Origin: Cellulomonas pakistanensis
GTDB lineage: Bacteria; Actinomycetota; Actinomycetes; Actinomycetales; Cellulomonadaceae
Direction of reading: 5' to 3'
Length of the DNA: 64,000 nt
Assembly (NCBI RefSeq): GCF_016862755.1
Contig: NZ_BONO01000001.1
Span: 62,001-126,000 of the forward strand
Shown here: positions 44,402 to 52,800 of the stretch, piece by piece
How the letters are laid out: each line of letters begins with the position of its first letter
Numbering within the stretch: the stretch's first letter is position 1
Notes under the pieces: model-generated
The model's input: the letters and a program-made list of their open reading frames with translations, nothing else
What the model was told of the DNA's origin: nothing
Databases searched by the model: none
Made by a program: the position numbers and the translations under genes

Positions 44402-44878
44402 TCAGATCGAGATGGTGAACCACACGGTGTTGCCGGTCCCGCCGGATCGGCGCCCGTGGCCCCACTCGGTCGCGAGCATCGACACCAGACGCAGCCCTTG
44501 CCCACCGGGCGTCTCCGGGTTCGGGTGCCGGACCCGCGGCCGGCCGGCGCTGGTGTCCGAGACCTCGACCCTGACGCAGCCGCTGTCGTACCAGAACCGC
44601 ACCTCGACCTCGCCGCCGGCACCGTGGACGACCGCGTTGGCGGCGAGCTCGCTCGTCAGCAACTCGATGTCGGGCAGGCTGTCCTCAGGGACCCCCGACT
44701 CGCGCGCGCGGTCGCTCGCCCAGTGCCGGGCGATCCAGACCGCACCGCGGGCCGGGGGGACGTGCAGCTCCAGGACCGTCCTCGGCGGGCCGGCCCCGGA
44801 ACGCTCGCACCACCACTGAGGGCGTGCGCCGTCGAGGTCCTGCAGTAGGACGTGCACCTCGTGTGCGTCGCTGCTCAA
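44402..44878 (-). CDS. RsbW-like serine kinase/anti-sigma ATPase
   Basis: A 158-residue single-domain GHKL ATPase. The N box is LLTSELAANAVVHGAG, the G1 box VRVEVSDTSAGRP and the G2 box GGQGLRLVSMLATEWG. There is no phosphoacceptor His, so it resembles RsbW/SpoIIAB-like kinases that bind sigma factors or phosphorylate STAS antagonists. It starts at TTG 44878. It is convergent with the damaged STAS gene, and no sigma gene is adjacent. A solo actinobacterial regulator of unknown partner is also possible. Confidence 0.8.
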   Translation of the reverse strand: MSSDAHEVHVLLQDLDGARPQWWCERSGAGPPRTVLELHVPPARGAVWIARHWASDRARESGVPEDSLPDIELLTSELAANAVVHGAGGEVEVRFWYDSGCVRVEVSDTSAGRPRVRHPNPETPGGQGLRLVSMLATEWGHGRRSGGTGNTVWFTISI

Positions 44879-45125
44879 CGGTGACCCCTAGCGTTGGCGC
44901 GCCCTGCGATGCCCGATCCGGACCGAGGCGCGACCGCCGGGAGTCGTCGAGGCTGACGACGGTACGCATCCACAGTGGCACGTCCCGTCCGATCTGTCCT
45001 GATCTGGAGGTGACCGGTTTCGGGCCGTGCCGTGCCACACTGGCCAGGTCGGAGTCGACCAGGCGCTCACGAGGGCGTTCCCTCGCCGGCCGTGGCGCCG
45101 GTAGCGCCCGAGAGCCGGTGAGATC

Positions 45126-45554
45126 GTGCAGAAGATTCTCGATGCGTTCGCCGATGCCGCACCCGCGCGGACCGGAGTGCCTGCCTGCAGCGTCATCGTC
45201 CGCAGCGGTGGCCGGTTCGACCAGGTGGCGAGCAGCGATCCGGCTGCCGCCGCGTGCGATCAGCTCGAGGTGGACGACGGCTCGGGCCCCTGCCTGGAGG
45301 CGATCCGCGAGCTGCGCAGCGTGGTCGTGGACGATCTCGACGTCGACGCGCGCTGGCCCCGGTGGAACCGGCTGGCGCGGGGCCACGGCTACCGCTCGTT
45401 CGTCGCCCTGCCGGGCTTCGTCGACGAGATCACGACCGTCGCGCTGAACGCCTACAGCGGTCTGCCCGCCGCGTGGACGCGCGACGAGGTCATCCGGATC
45501 GACCTGTGCGTCCAGGAACTGGCGACGGCGCTGCGCGAGCAGGGCACACGATGA
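45126..45554 (+). CDS. GAF-domain sensor protein
   Basis: A 142-residue protein that is almost entirely one GAF domain: PACSVIVRSGGRFDQVASSDPAAAACDQLEVDDGSGPCLEAI, then YRSFVALPGF and VALNAYSGLPAAWTRDEV. In actinobacteria this GAF type is normally fused to a C-terminal ANTAR domain. Here the ANTAR part is a separate gene whose ATG overlaps the stop (ATGA, 45551-45554). The start is GTG at 45126. It may sense a ligand and control the RNA-binding partner. Confidence 0.75.
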   Translation: MQKILDAFADAAPARTGVPACSVIVRSGGRFDQVASSDPAAAACDQLEVDDGSGPCLEAIRELRSVVVDDLDVDARWPRWNRLARGHGYRSFVALPGFVDEITTVALNAYSGLPAAWTRDEVIRIDLCVQELATALREQGTR

Positions 45555-45781
45555 CAACACCCGGCCCTGGTGCAGACGACCGCGGTGACGACCGGGAGAT
45601 GTGGGTATTGCTCGAGGCGCAGATGGAACGCCACGCCACCGTCAACCAGGCCATCGGCTGCCTCATGGCCCGACGCGGGTGCGACGTCGACGACGCGCTC
45701 CTCATCCTGGTGGAGCACTGCCTTCATCGCCACATCACCATCCACGAGGCCGCCACGCAGGCGCTCGCTGGGACGGTGTGA
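45551..45781 (+). CDS. ANTAR-domain RNA-binding antiterminator
   Basis: A 76-residue protein. VNQAIGCLMARRGCDVDDALLILVEHC and the final helix IHEAATQAL match the three-helix ANTAR fold, which binds paired hairpins in nascent RNA to prevent termination. It starts inside the GAF stop codon (ATGA), so the two subunits are made together. ANTAR proteins act as dimers, and the short charged N-terminus (about 20 residues) could pair with the GAF protein. The RNA target is unknown. Confidence 0.75.
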   Translation: MTTPGPGADDRGDDREMWVLLEAQMERHATVNQAIGCLMARRGCDVDDALLILVEHCLHRHITIHEAATQALAGTV

Positions 45782-45867
45782 CGGTCTGCGCCCTGAACTT
45801 CGGCAACGCATCGCGACGCGAAGCGATGGACGCACCAGCATGGAGCGCGGATCCGCGAGCCGTCCGG

Positions 45868-46165
45868 TCAGCAGTCGAGGTCTGCGACGAAATCCCTCGC
45901 GCGCTGTGGCGACCTGCGACGCCTCGTCGCGCAGGGAGTCGACCGCCTCGGGCACGGTGTCGTCGCCGTCGAGGTCGTCGACCGCCGCGTCCAGGTCCGA
46001 CCATGCCTGGTCCACCGCGTCGGCGCGGTCCTCGGCCACGTCATCGGCGCCTTCGGTGAGCCGGTTCACGGCGTCAGCCACCTGCGCTCGCGCCTGGCGG
46101 ATCTCGTCGATCGTCGCGTCCGGCCGACCACACTGCGGAAGTTCTCGAGCGCGGAGGTGAACGAC
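45868..46165 (-). pseudogene. Small acidic helical protein, fragmented by frameshifts
   Basis: A coherent acidic sequence is spread over three frames: SALENFRSVVG (about 46155-46125), DATIDEIRQARAQVADAVNRLTEG...DEASQVATARE (about 46120-45900) and DFVADLDC ending in TGA at 45870-45868. The joins need one missing base near 46125 and one extra G near 45897. Short acidic proteins of this kind occur in other actinobacteria, with unknown function. No start codon is evident at the 5' end. Confidence 0.4.
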
Positions 46166-46461
46166 CGGGCGCGCAGGGCAAGACCGGGTGGTTCACGATC
46201 GAGACGTGAAGCACGCGAGCCGGGGTGCGTTCGACCAGAGCGCCGGTCTCGAGCCAGCGGTCGCGCCCTCGCAGCTGTTCTGCTCACGGCGTGATGGGGC
46301 CCGCGACGCCGCGTGATGACACGGGCCCGGGCTGATCCGGAGCCGTACGCATCCGGGGGCGGGTCGATCGGGCGGTCTGAGGCGTAGCCTGGGGAGCAGC
46401 CCGGCAGCGATCTCATCTCCCTTGGTGCGCCTCGTCCCGGATCGTTCGTTCGGAGGGCGTC

Positions 46462-46572
46462 ATGCCCGTCCCGTCCGCATTGCCCACCCATCCCGCGACC
46501 ATGGACCGGCGCCTGGGGCTCACGCCCGCCGCCGGCGCCGGACCCCTCGCTGACGCGATCGCGTTCTCGTGA
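46462..46572 (+). CDS. Small leader ORF coupled to the next gene
   Basis: A 36-codon frame from ATG 46462, preceded by GGAGGG at 5-bp spacing, the best ribosome site in this area. It ends in TGA overlapping the GTG of the next gene (GTGA, 46569-46572). The peptide is Pro/Ala-rich without recognisable domain. It may be a translated leader that feeds ribosomes to the weakly initiated downstream gene, or simply a small protein. Confidence 0.4.
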   Translation: MPVPSALPTHPATMDRRLGLTPAAGAGPLADAIAFS

Positions 46573-47006
46573 CCACGGTCCCATCTGGAGAGGACCGCCG
46601 ACCTGCAGGATCGGTGCCTGAGCAGGGCGGGCAGCTGCACGACCTGCTCCGCGCATGGGCACGCGGGATCTGTGCGCTCGAGGCCGCCACGGAGCTGCTG
46701 ATCCGGGCGGGCCTCGCCGGGCCGACGCACCCGTGGGTGTGCCGGGCGCCAGAGCCCGCCGGCGGCCGGGGCGTCGCGTGGATCGACTTCGCGGCCGTCT
46801 CCGCCTACGTGGGTCCGATGTCGCCTCCCGAGCGGCGGGTTCTGCTGTTCGCCGCGTCGCTGTCCGATGTCGACGCGGCCCCGGCCGTGCGGCTGGGCGA
46901 CTTGACCCGCGTCGGGCCGCGCCGAATGGAGCTGCTGATCGCGGCGCTGCGGCACGCGGGCGGCCAGCGCGACGCCTGGCAGGAACGGGCACGCGCAGGC
47001 GGATGA
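46569..47006 (+). CDS. Hypothetical protein upstream of DUF6221 gene
   Basis: A 145-residue soluble protein. The middle part (ICALEAATELLIRAGL, then AWIDFAAV and a C-terminal helical part ending GDLTRVGPRRMELLIAALRHAGG) looks like a conserved actinobacterial hypothetical family often found in mobile or accessory regions. No catalytic motif is visible. Translation is coupled to the leader ORF. The DUF6221 gene follows 46 bp downstream on the same strand. Confidence 0.6.
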   Translation: MTTVPSGEDRRPAGSVPEQGGQLHDLLRAWARGICALEAATELLIRAGLAGPTHPWVCRAPEPAGGRGVAWIDFAAVSAYVGPMSPPERRVLLFAASLSDVDAAPAVRLGDLTRVGPRRMELLIAALRHAGGQRDAWQERARAGG

Positions 47007-47052
47007 GGACGACCGGGTGCCGGAGGGATCCCGATCCGAGGACGGCCCTTCG

Positions 47053-47406
47053 ATGACGCTCGCCACGTTCCTCCTCGAGCGCATCGCCGAGAGCGAGGCT
47101 GCCGCCCGTCGTCAGCTGCCGGGCGGCGGCCACGGCGGACCGCACGGTCAGGCGGCGCGAGCGGACGACGCCGTCTACCGCAGGGATCCCGCGGACCCGG
47201 TGCGCCTCCTTGCCGAGTGCCGCGTCCGCCGGGAGCTGATCGTCCTCGCGTACGAGGCGACGGGCCTCGACGAGACCGTGGACATGGAACGAGAGGCCGG
47301 TTCGCGGCACGACAGCGGAGTGCTCTATGTCGGGGACCGGATCCTGCGCGCCATTGCGTCGCTGTACGATGGGCACCCCGACTTCGAGCCGGCGTGGCGG
47401 GCCTGA
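47053..47406 (+). CDS. DUF6221-family protein
   Basis: A 117-residue protein beginning TLATFLLERIAESEAAAR and carrying VRLLAECRVRRELIVL. The ending LRAIASLYDGHPDFEPAWRA is characteristic of DUF6221, where the C-terminal 'ADHPDY-x-x-W' element is conserved. These proteins are frequent in actinobacterial accessory regions and phages; function unknown. The ATG at 47053 is favoured over the upstream frame from 47017. Confidence 0.75.
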   Translation: MTLATFLLERIAESEAAARRQLPGGGHGGPHGQAARADDAVYRRDPADPVRLLAECRVRRELIVLAYEATGLDETVDMEREAGSRHDSGVLYVGDRILRAIASLYDGHPDFEPAWRA

Positions 47407-47460
47407 GCGGCAGGCCGTGCTCGCCCGGGCGTCGACGCGATAGGTGTGGCCGGCGCGCCA

Positions 47461-47495
47461 GCTCGTCCGCGGACCCCCTGCGCCCGCGGACGAGC
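47461..47495. terminator. Bidirectional hairpin terminator
   Basis: GCTCGTCCGCGG (47461-47472) and CCGCGGACGAGC (47484-47495) form a perfect 12-bp stem with an 11-nt loop. It lies between the convergent DUF6221 gene and the gene at 47584-48021. Confidence 0.6.
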
Positions 47496-47583
47496 CGAGG
47501 GTGTGCGGCGTGGCGCGGCCGCCGCGCGCTGGCTCTCCAGATCGATCGGGCTCGACCGGGATCGCGTCGCCGGCCGGCGGCGC

Positions 47584-48021
47584 CTACTCGAAGACGATGC
47601 GGTCCACGGACCGCTGCACGTCGACCGCGCGGTCGGCCTCCACGGACTGACGCGCGGTCGCTTCGGCCGCTCGCTCGTCGCGCTCCCGGGAGACGGCACG
47701 CCCGATTTCGGTCAGCATCAGCGCGATCTCGTGCGCGAGCCCATCCTCGAGCTGCTCGAGGCTGGTGTGGCCGATGAGCAGGCGCCTGTCCGAGACCTGC
47801 AGCGTCACCTGCCGGTAGCCGCGTTCGGCGAGCCGACGGACGGTGTCCGGTCCTTCGATCGCGGTCTTCTCGGGCACGGACACCTGGCGGGAGAACACGG
47901 CCGGGACCGTGTACTGCGTCGGTGCCTGGCTCGTTCCGAGCAGCGCCGGGAGGGCGCTGGTCAAGATCGAGGCGAGCCGAAGCGGCTGCTCGTCGGTGGC
48001 GACTTCGCCGTAGGCGGTCAT
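47584..48021 (-). CDS. Hypothetical protein
   Basis: A 145-residue soluble protein. It has a beta-rich middle (ERGYRQVTLQVSDRRLLIGHTSLEQLEDGLA) and a long charged C-terminal helix (AVSRERDERAAEATARQSVEADRAVDVQRSV). No family recognised. The ATG overlaps the stop of the LapA-like gene (ATGA, 48018-48021), so the pair is translationally coupled, which suggests a membrane-associated role. Confidence 0.6.
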   Translation of the reverse strand: MTAYGEVATDEQPLRLASILTSALPALLGTSQAPTQYTVPAVFSRQVSVPEKTAIEGPDTVRRLAERGYRQVTLQVSDRRLLIGHTSLEQLEDGLAHEIALMLTEIGRAVSRERDERAAEATARQSVEADRAVDVQRSVDRIVFE

Positions 48022-48371
48022 CGTCGTGCTCCGGTCGGGTGACCGCCGGCGGCACGGCGACGGAGCTGGCCGATGCGCAGAGAGGCGAAGACCAGGACCA
48101 CGATCCCGACGCCTAGCCCCGCGATCAACAGCGCTAGGGCCAGCGGCGCTGTCCCGGTCATGCCGAGGAAGGAAACCGCGACTGGCCCGGTGTTCTGCAG
48201 CATGAACACGACGAGCGCGACCAGGACCAGGACGCCGACGCAGACACCGAACCACGCGGCGCTGGTGCGGGTTCCCGAGGCGCGGGTGGGTGTGTCAGCG
48301 CCAGGGGCCCGCACCTCAGGTTCGACGGGCTGACGGCTGCGGGTGGAGTGGGAAGCAGGCTGGACGGGCAT
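48018..48371 (-). CDS. LapA-domain (DUF1049) membrane protein
   Basis: A 117-residue protein. A cytoplasmic N-terminus of about 38 residues is followed by two helices with the LapA pattern VFMLQNTGPVAVSFLG and APLALALLIAGLGVGIVVLV, then a basic C-terminus (RIGQLRRRAAGG). LapA-type proteins support lipopolysaccharide assembly in Gram-negatives; the actinobacterial ones have unknown roles. The ATG at 48371 gives the best-supported N-terminus. Confidence 0.75.
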   Translation of the reverse strand: MPVQPASHSTRSRQPVEPEVRAPGADTPTRASGTRTSAAWFGVCVGVLVLVALVVFMLQNTGPVAVSFLGMTGTAPLALALLIAGLGVGIVVLVFASLRIGQLRRRAAGGHPTGARR

Positions 48372-48466
48372 GACGCCCTCCGATGCTGGATCCGGGTCGT
48401 CACCTCGCTGAGAGGTCCTCGACACCGGGCTAGAGCCAGCCTACGCCCGCGGCAGCCTAGACGCTC

Positions 48467-48655
48467 ATGGCCATCGCGATCCTGCTGGGCCTGCGGTTCA
48501 ACCGGCGGTCAGCCTGGGCGCTGCTCGCGCTGTCCGCGGTCCAGTTCCCGCTCACCTCGACACCGCAGGCGGCGCTGGAACCCCGAGGCGCTACCGAAGA
48601 CCAGACGTGGAACACGAAGAAGTCACGTGGAACCTCCACCGCTTGCCGGGTTTGA
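48467..48655 (+). pseudogene. Fragment of a membrane protein gene
   Basis: A short frame from ATG 48467 encodes AIAILLGLRFNRRSAWALLALSAVQFPLTST, resembling the last transmembrane segments of a larger carrier (cation/Ca2+ antiporter type is a guess). After residue about 38 the sequence degenerates. The upstream half is absent. A 3' remnant of a deleted gene is the likeliest explanation. Confidence 0.3.
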
Positions 48656-48826
48656 GGGCTGGTAGGAATTCGACCAGCCCTGAAGCGGGTCTTGGGAACG
48701 GCCTAGACACCCGGTACGGGAAGGTGGCCCCACTGGTCTCATGAGTCACAGTGGTCACACGCCGTGACGACCTCATCTTCTCGGTCCGCTGTGCGGCAAC
48801 TGAGCAGGGTCGCGGCAGCACGCCTG

Positions 48827-49240
48827 CTACGGCTGCGGGCCTCGGCCATGATCATCACTGCTCGCTCCCACCACCGCGGCCAGCAGTCCCGCGGTCAGCG
48901 GTTCCGCAACTCCGCCGATGCGGACCCACACACGTACGCCCAATGCGGCGGCCAGGTCCTGCAGCGTCCCCCAAAGGGCACGGACGTCCTCCAGTGCCAC
49001 CGGCGGGTCGCCGTACACCTCGCCGGCGAGCTGCTTGAGCGCCCCTTGCGCGTCGGTCTCCAGGGCGAGCTGCCAGAAGACCGTGCCCCCGCCAGCGTCG
49101 AGGATTCCCTCAGGCGCGGCGGAGACGTCCACGCCCAGCGCGCTGAGCAGCGTCCGGGCGAGTGGCTCGTCGAGCGCGGGCAGGACACCGACGAGGAAGT
49201 CGTCCGGGTGGCCGGCGGCGAGGACGAGCTCCTCAGCCAC
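48827..49240 (-). CDS. Second candidate immunity protein / hypothetical
   Basis: A 137-residue acidic, soluble, mostly helical protein (for example DEPLARTLLSALGVDV and ALKQLAGEVYGDPPVALEDVRALWGTLQDLAAALG). No family recognised. GTG at 49240 overlaps the preceding gene by 8 bp, so it is the third gene of the RTX-VWA toxin operon. The position, small size and acidity fit an immunity protein or an accessory factor of the system; this is inference. Confidence 0.6.
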   Translation of the reverse strand: MAEELVLAAGHPDDFLVGVLPALDEPLARTLLSALGVDVSAAPEGILDAGGGTVFWQLALETDAQGALKQLAGEVYGDPPVALEDVRALWGTLQDLAAALGVRVWVRIGGVAEPLTAGLLAAVVGASSDDHGRGPQP

Positions 49241-49835
49241 GGGCGCTCCGGTACGCCTCGAGCTGCGACAGCGTCCGCACGACCTTGTCGTGCAGGTCGT
49301 CGGGCAGGAACGGTCGTCCGCTGCTCACGGCCGCCGGGACGCTGCCATGAGCGAGCATGATGACGTCGGCCGGGTTCTCGGGCCAGCCGATGTCCAGCAT
49401 CGGCTTGCCGTTACGGTCGTCGCGCCGGTCACCGTTGCGGAAGCAGATCCACGTCGAACCGGGCAGCTGCGCACGCAGGACGTCAGCGACGTGGACGGTG
49501 ATGAGGTCCCACAGCCGCATAACGGCGTCGCTCGCCGGGCGTGGGCCACCGGGCCGGGGCACAAAGTCCGGGTTCGGCGGCGGCGCCCACGGCGGACGAC
49601 CCGGCGACGGGTCCCCCTGCGCCTCCACAGCCCGCGCGTGGTACCAGACGTTCAGCGCACGCAGGCTCTCGAGCGTCGGGGCCAGGACCGGGCCGCCCGT
49701 GGCGGCGACCCGTGCGTGGAGCCTGTCGCGGCGGTCGTCCTCGGCCCCGATCCACTCGGCGAACCTGCGCTCCGCCTCGTCCCGCGTCATCTGCAAGTAC
49801 ATGTTGACGAGTCTCCCAGTCGTCCTGTCAGTCAC
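49233..49835 (-). CDS. Candidate immunity protein of the RTX-VWA toxin
   Basis: A 200-residue soluble protein without signal peptide. Features: an N-terminal helix RDEAERRFAEWIGAEDDRRDRLHARV, a Pro-rich middle (about residues 80-97) and a C-terminal alpha/beta part with DVIMLAHGSVPAAVSSGRPFLPDDLHDKV. No family recognised. The GTG start overlaps the toxin stop (GTGA, 49832-49835). In polymorphic toxin loci the gene directly after the toxin usually encodes its inhibitor, so cytoplasmic protection against the C-terminal nuclease domain is the leading hypothesis. Confidence 0.6.
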   Translation of the reverse strand: MTDRTTGRLVNMYLQMTRDEAERRFAEWIGAEDDRRDRLHARVAATGGPVLAPTLESLRALNVWYHARAVEAQGDPSPGRPPWAPPPNPDFVPRPGGPRPASDAVMRLWDLITVHVADVLRAQLPGSTWICFRNGDRRDDRNGKPMLDIGWPENPADVIMLAHGSVPAAVSSGRPFLPDDLHDKVVRTLSQLEAYRSARG

Positions 49836-52800
49836 GGCAGGTGGATGACGAACGGGATGCCGTTGTTGATCAGGTCCTGCAGCAGGAACTCATCAGGCCC
49901 GAAGAGGCCGTCGCTGTTCGCGAAGAAATGCCACTCGATCCTGTCGATGTCGGGTGCAGCACCGGTGGACACCATCTGCGCGTCCTTGGACAGCTGGACC
50001 CCCGCCCTCCCCGCCTCGTCGACGTAGCCGTGCTTCACCTCGAACCCCGTGCGCAGCTCCGTGTCGATGACGTCGAGATAGCGCTGGTTGCGGGGCCCAC
50101 CCGGCGTGATGGCGCGGCCCGGACGTCCGGTGATCGGAGACGGCAGGTCGGCCCGAAGAGTCCTCTCCGCGGCGTCCTCGAGCCGGAATCGACCGGCCGC
50201 GGGGCGCACTTCCTCGGCGGCGTCAAGGATCTTCCTCAGGTGTTGAGCGGGTATCCCTCGCCGGGCGAACGCCAGAACGTCGGCGTCCACGAGACCACGG
50301 CTCTTGATGGACGCAACGGCACCGTCCGAGGCCAGGTCGAGCACCTGGATCTTTGCCCACCTAGGCAGATAGCCGGCATGGGCGACGTGCCGGGTGAGCG
50401 CAGCCGCCCGCGTCCCCACGGCTTGCTTGAGGAACTTCACCGACTTCGTCACGACCGACGCGGCGTCCCCGGCGACCGGGACGAGCGAACCGAGGCTCAG
50501 ACCGGCCGCGACCAGGTCTCCCTTCGCCAGGTTCGCGAGTCCGTCGCGGATGTCGCCGACCCCGGCGATGCCCGCCGTGATGGCGCCGACGACGTACGGC
50601 ACCGAGTCGCCGTCGCAGAAGCCGAAGACTCCGGACACGTCACCGCACAGCGCACCACGGGAGAAGTCCCCGGCGTACTCCCACCACTCGTAGGTTTCGT
50701 CGTACGACCGGGGGTCGAAGCCCGCCGCGGTGTTGTCGATCTCCCAGTCGTCGGCGAAGCCGTCCGCGTCGGTGTCTTCGGACAGCGGCTCGGTCCCGTG
50801 GACCATGAGCTCGGCGTGATCGTTCAAGCCGTCACGGTCGAAGTCCGCCTTGAACGGGTAGCTGGTGTTGGCGACCTCGTACCAGTCGTCGAGGCCGTCG
50901 CGATCCGAGTCGGCCCGGGTCGGGTCGGCCTTGGCCCGGTAGTACGTGCCAGCACCGAAGGCGCCGGTGCTGCACAGCGAACCCATCTCGTCGCCGTCGG
51001 TGAGGCCGTCCCCGTCGGTGTCGTCGCGCGTCGGGTCCGTCCGGTACAGGGCCCCCGTCCCCGTGCGCATGCCCGCCGTCTCGGCGGCGTCGGAGAGGCC
51101 ATCGCCGTCGGTGTCGGCGACGCCGGTGTCCCCGTCGACGACATCGCCGACGCGGTCGCGGATGTCTTCGAAGATGCCCTCGAGGTCGTCGGCGTCGAGG
51201 ACGAGGTAGAACTGCCCGCCGGTCGCCTCGGCGATGCCCGAGAGCAGCGCGGTGTCGGTGCTGGGCCCGAGACCGACCGTGTAGACGACCGTTCCCGTCG
51301 CCGCCGCCCGGTCGGTGAGCTCCTGCCAGTACGGTCCCTCGCCGTCGGTGAGCAGGACGATCACCCGCTGGTGCTTCGGGTCGCCGTTCTGGTCCAGCTC
51401 GCCGAGCGCCGCCTGCACCGCGTACGCGATGTGCGTGCCGCCGACGTCGTCGATCGCGGCGATCGCGTCGCGTGCGGCCGCTCTGTCCTCGGTGAGGGGC
51501 TGGGTCACGTAGCCCTGGTCGTCGAAGTCGACGACGGCCGCGCGGTCGCCCCCCAGCAGCGCGTCGACGTACGCCGTCGCGGCGGTCCGGCGCGCGCCCT
51601 CGGGGTCGTTCCACACCATCGAACCGGACGAGTCGAGGGTGAGGACGACGTCGATGTGCTCGTGCTTGTCCCGCGGGACCTCGATCTGGTCCTTCCAGAT
51701 CTGCTCGAACTCGCGGACATCGAGCACGACGTATGTGTTGCGCGGCAGGAACGCCGCGGGGTCGCCGGGCAGGCACACCTCGCCGGCCGAAACGCCTACG
51801 CTCTCCCGCGCCGCGGACGCTTCGGACGCCGTGGCGGCGCGGTTGAGCGTAGGCACGCTGTGCCCAGCGCCCACGTCGATCCGTACCTCGCCCGCGTCCA
51901 GGTCGGTCGCGTGCGGCGTCCAGGCGAGCGTGCCCGTCTCCTCGTCGAGGCGGAAGGCGGCGATGTACGCGTTCTCGTCGAGCCCCGTCGTATCGAAGGG
52001 CAGCGTGAGCGTCCCTCCGGCGCCCTCGGGCAGCTCCAGGTCGACCGGAGGACCGCGGACGCCCGCCTGACCCTCGAGCCGCTCGTCACCTGCCGGGTCG
52101 AGCCGCACGCCGAGCACCTGCGCGGCGGTCCCGCTCACGTCGAGGCGTGCGCCTGTGGTGTCGTCCGTGACCGCCCGGTCGAACGTGTCCTCTGCGTCGG
52201 ACACCTCGTCGCCGTCGGTGTCGACGAGGGTCGGGTCAGAGCCGACGAGGACCTCGTCGTGGTCGCCGAGCCCTTCGCCGTCGGTGTCCGCGAGCAGAGG
52301 GTCCGTGCCAGCCGCGAGCTCCTGGCCGTCGTCAAGCCCGTCACCGTCCGTGTCCGAGCGTGCCGGGTGGGTGCCGGCCGCGAGCTCCTCGGCGTTGGTC
52401 CGCGTGTCGCCGTCCGTGTCGTCCGCACCGTCGAGGACGCCGTCGCCGTCCGTGTCGGCGACCACCGGGTCGGTCGCCGTGTCGAACTCGGCGGCGTCGC
52501 CGAGACCGTCAGCGTCCGTGTCCGAGCCCGTGAGGGATGAACCCAACCGCTCCTCGAGGGCGTCGGGCAGGCCGTCGGCGTCGGTGTCGGCCTGCGGGTC
52601 GAGCGGCTCCTCGGGGGTCGGGTCCTCGACGGTGCTCTCGCAACGCAAGAACGTGTTGCTCCCGGTCGCGCCGTCGCAACGGTCCGCATCCGGACCGCCG
52701 TCGAGGGTGTCGTCGCCACGCCCGCCCTCGAGGTTGTCGGCTCCGTGCCCGGCGACGAGCTGATCCGGGCCGTCACCACCCACGAGCAGGTCGGCGTCGT

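Noticed and set aside
43980-47400. Prophage or integrated element
   Set aside because: DUF6221 and hypothetical genes can be phage-linked, but no integrase, capsid, terminase or attachment repeats were seen.
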